Below are positions 62,067 through 64,000 of a DNA stretch of 64,000 nucleotides, one piece after another; the stretch's first letter is position 1, and every line of letters begins with the position of its first letter. The position numbers were made by a program, and so were the translations under genes. The stretch comes from Phytomonospora endophytica. Its GTDB lineage: Bacteria; Actinomycetota; Actinomycetes; Mycobacteriales; Micromonosporaceae. The notes under the pieces were generated by a model. The model had not been told where the DNA came from. It did no database searches and saw only the letters and a program-made list of their open reading frames with translations. The stretch spans positions 506,750-570,749 of the forward strand of contig NZ_JACHGT010000004.1 of NCBI RefSeq assembly GCF_014202425.1, written 5' to 3'.

Positions 62067-62101
62067 ACATCTCTGCCCCGGCACGGACGGAAGGAAACAA
62101 G

Positions 62102-62995
62102 ATGAGAAGGTCCAACCTGCTGCGCGGAATCGCGCTGGCCTCGATCGCGGCGCTCGCCCTCGGCGCCGCCGCCTGCGGAAAGAGCAAGGAAGCCGACGGC
62201 GGTGGCGGCGGTGACGACAAGACGATCACCATCGGCTACGTGTCGTGGGACGAGGCGATCGCGGCCAGCAACCTCTGGGAGAACATCCTGGAGGAGAAGG
62301 GCTACGACGTGGAGCTGAAGAACATCGAGCCCGGACTGCTCTTCCAGGGGCTGGCCGACGGCAACGTCGACTTCTTCCTCGACGGCTGGCTGCCCCAGAC
62401 GCACGCCGACTACTGGGCGACGTACGGCGAGAAGCTGGAGAAGGTCGGCGTCTGGTACGACAACGCCTCCCTGAGCATCGCCGTCCCCGAATACGTCGAC
62501 GTCACGTCGCTCAAAGACCTCGCCGCCAACGCCGACAAGTTCAACGGCGAGATCATCGGCATCGAGCCGGGCGCGGGACTGACCACCGCCACCAAGGAAA
62601 AGGTCATCCCGACCTACGGCCTCGAAGGCAAGCTGGACCTCAAGACCTCGACGACCACGGCGATGCTCGCCGCCCTCGACGGTGCCATCGCCAAGCAGGA
62701 GCCCATCGTCGTGACCCTGTGGCACCCGCACTGGGCCTACGCCAAGTACCAGCTCAAGGACCTCGAAGACCCCGACGGCACCCTCGGCGCCGCCGAAGAG
62801 GTCACCACCATCGCCCGCCAGGGCTTCGGCGCCGACCAGCCCGAGATCACCGCCATGCTGCAGAAGTTCAAGATGGACGACACGCAGCTTGGGACTCTCG
62901 AAGACCTGACGCTGAACAAGTACAAGGACGACCCGGCCAAGGGCGTCGAGGAATGGCTTGCGGCGAACCCGGAGTTTGTGAGCGGGCTGGGGTAG
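62102..62995 (+). CDS. proX: Glycine betaine/proline-binding lipoprotein
   Basis: A 297-residue lipoprotein. Lipobox LGAAAC at about 20-25; then TIGYVSWDEAIAASNLWENIL, DFFLDGWLPQTHADYW and VVTLWHPHWAYAKYQL, the aromatic box of OpuAC/ProX-type proteins that cages quaternary amines. It captures betaine or proline betaine outside the membrane and passes it to ProW. ATG 62102 follows GGAAGGAAACAAG. Last gene of the operon, 35 bases after proW. Confidence 0.93.
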   Translation: MRRSNLLRGIALASIAALALGAAACGKSKEADGGGGGDDKTITIGYVSWDEAIAASNLWENILEEKGYDVELKNIEPGLLFQGLADGNVDFFLDGWLPQTHADYWATYGEKLEKVGVWYDNASLSIAVPEYVDVTSLKDLAANADKFNGEIIGIEPGAGLTTATKEKVIPTYGLEGKLDLKTSTTTAMLAALDGAIAKQEPIVVTLWHPHWAYAKYQLKDLEDPDGTLGAAEEVTTIARQGFGADQPEITAMLQKFKMDDTQLGTLEDLTLNKYKDDPAKGVEEWLAANPEFVSGLG

Positions 62996-63244
62996 GGGTT
63001 GGGGTCGGGGGCGCCTCGGGCTTAGGTGGGGGCGGGTGTGGGTTTTCCGCCCGTCTCCGCCTCCGCCTCCGTGTCTGCGCTACTCCTGGGCTCGTCCTCG
63101 CTGTGGATCCTGGCGTGTGCTGGGGAGTGGTGCTCGTGGCAGGGCCGTGACTCTGGGGGGGTGTTCGCCCTGTCGCGCGTAGCGCGACTGGTCCCCTCGA
63201 TCCACTTGCGTGTGTCTCCGTCGCTTCGGCCAGGGATTGGTGCA

Positions 63245-63306
63245 ACACGAAGGTTCTGGGGCTGTCAAGGGCGCTCTTTCCCTTGACTGTCCCAGGTTCT
63301 TCGTGT
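63245..63306. repeat. Long imperfect inverted repeat
   Basis: Two 27-base arms (63245-63271 and 63280-63306) match at 22 positions, with perfect outer eight bases (ACACGAAG) and inner arms GTCAAGGG/CCCTTGAC, and an eight-base loop. It is non-coding and could be a strong bidirectional terminator or the remnant of a small mobile element. Confidence 0.75.
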
Positions 63307-63460
63307 CCCCTTGAGCGGCCGAAAAAGACGGAGACACGGCGTGTGCCAGCCACCTTGATGAGCGCGGACCCCGCGACACAGCCCAGCCTGGGGCTTGCCG
63401 CAGCCTGGTCAAGACCTGGAAGGTTGATGGCTCTTCCTCGTCTCCCGAGCGAGGCCGGGG

Positions 63461-63505
63461 GTCAAGGGGGCGGAGCCCCTTGCGGGGTCTGGGGCAGAGC
63501 CCCAG
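63461..63505 (-). repeat. GC hairpin repeat block, reverse orientation
   Basis: GGGGCGGAGCCCC and TGGGGCAGAGCCCCA lie next to each other with GGGGTCT between them. They are the reverse-complement form of the family repeated at 63851-64000. Confidence 0.7.
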
Positions 63506-63517
63506 GACGCCGGGAAC

Positions 63518-63618
63518 GGCAGGACCCGGAACTCGTGGGCGGGTGAACCGTCATTCGGCAGGACCCGGAACGCGTGGGCGGGTGAACCGTCATTCGGCAG
63601 GACCCCAAACTTGCGGGG
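63518..63618. repeat. Tandem direct repeat, 39-base unit
   Basis: Two full 39-base units (63518-63556 and 63557-63595) differ by one base (CTCGTG versus CGCGTG), and a third decayed unit starts at 63596 (GGCAGGACCCCAAAC). No gene spans it convincingly. Confidence 0.85.
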
Positions 63619-63850
63619 GGCCGAGGTTCTGCCTTGAGGGGGCCTGAGCGGGGTACCCGGCGCCCGTAGGTGGTTCACGCGTCCGTTCGCTTCGCTCCGA
63701 ACGCCACGAAAGGTCGGCACCCGCCGCGTCTGCCACTCCGTGCGCTGCCACGTCGCTCTCGCCGCGACTACTCCGCCTCGCCCCCATCCCGTCGGTGCGC
63801 CGTCTCGTCTCGGGTGCTGGACATGTCCCTGCGTGTCGCGGTTAGCCCCG

Positions 63851-64000
63851 GCCGGGGGCTCCGCCCCCCGCACCCCCGCTGGGAGGCTTCGCCCCCAGAC
63901 CCCCACTGGGGCTCCGCCCCAGACCCCGTCGGGGCTTCGCCCCGAACCCCACCAGGGACTCCGTCCCTGGACCCTGCTGGGGCTTCGCCCCAGACCCCAC
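63851..64000 (+). repeat. Array of GC hairpin repeats (CTTCG/CTCCG loops)
   Basis: At least six hairpins of the form GGGGC-T(T/C)C-GCCCC separated by AGACCCC-like links follow each other to the window end: around 63853, 63879-63898, 63906-63922, 63929-63945, 63952-63970 and 63977-63993. Stems vary but stay paired (GGGAC/GTCCC beside GGGGC/GCCCC; TCGGGG/CCCCGA beside CTGGGG/CCCCAG). The family is common between genes in Streptomyces relatives. It may continue beyond the window. Confidence 0.85.

Larger units (their letters stand above)
62996..63517. other. Non-coding tail after proX
   Basis: No gene is supported. Open frames here have low-complexity composition, no ribosome sites and no recognisable domains. 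The stretch starts with G-rich simple sequence (62990-63050), contains a long inverted repeat (63245-63306) and a repeat hairpin block (63461-63505). Confidence 0.6.

Noticed and set aside
63518..63618. Possible CRISPR array
   Set aside because: Units are directly adjacent with no spacers, and no cas genes are present.
63026..63906. Open frames in the final kilobase
   Set aside because: Cross repeats and low-complexity sequence, no ribosome sites, no recognisable domains.

Overview
The window is a very GC-rich chromosomal segment from a mycelial-type actinobacterium. Supporting signs are: strong G/C preference at third codon positions, frequent GTG starts, a homodimeric aceE next to a DUF3052 gene, DmdR/IdeR-type and PhoP-type boxes, and very rare TTA codons. 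It resembles Streptomyces, Streptosporangiales, Micromonosporales or Glycomyces relatives; the genus cannot be fixed from sequence alone. No prophage, insertion sequence, CRISPR array or rRNA is visible. There is one tRNA gene (Val, anticodon TAC).

Layout. 1-4.3 kb: the end of a DUF4132 gene, a three-gene 6-deoxyhexose (fucose/rhamnose-like) catabolic operon and yaaA. 4.4-10.9 kb: a secreted glycosidase with CBM2 behind a LacI-type operator, a Tat-exported PhoD phosphatase behind a PHO box, a CDF metal exporter and small membrane proteins. 11-16.3 kb: regulators, a Gfo/Idh/MocA dehydrogenase and a secreted M6 (immune inhibitor A-like) protease. 16.3-24.6 kb: an iron-box-controlled FhuF-like protein, a NudC-like Nudix enzyme, an ArsR-small protein-MMPL operon, acetyltransferases, a tandem VOC protein and an atypical, less GC-biased membrane protein. 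24.6-28.7 kb: aceE, DUF3052, a peroxiredoxin and tRNA-Val. 28.8-33.4 kb: a compact group with a type VII-like secretion candidate, an anchored beta-propeller and a membrane Hsp70. 33.4-42 kb: an ArsR-AHSA1-propeller operon, an ECF41-like sigma factor opposite a duplicated DoxX protein, a thioesterase, a HAD enzyme and others. 42-48.7 kb: four tandem secreted subtilases. 48.8-63 kb: kptA, YbjN, a UvrA paralogue, ligA, a GGDEF-EAL protein, an EamA/Lrp pair, a MarR-GNAT fusion, an FBP-domain protein and a ProVWX-type osmoprotectant transporter. The last kilobase is non-coding and rich in hairpin repeats.

The most interesting signal is codon-level. By eye, every in-frame TTA leucine codon I could find (seven) lies in the signal peptide or membrane anchor of an exported protein: three of the four subtilases, the CBM2 glycosidase and the anchored beta-propeller. 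This fits a secretome gated by the developmental tRNA-Leu(UUA) (bldA). Other highlights are a third subtilase whose oxyanion-hole Asn is Gly, a WXG/YxxxD protein beside a substrate-domain-less membrane Hsp70, clear operator palindromes (PHO box, iron box, LacI, ArsR and TetR types), and terminal repeats whose hairpin stems show compensatory base changes.
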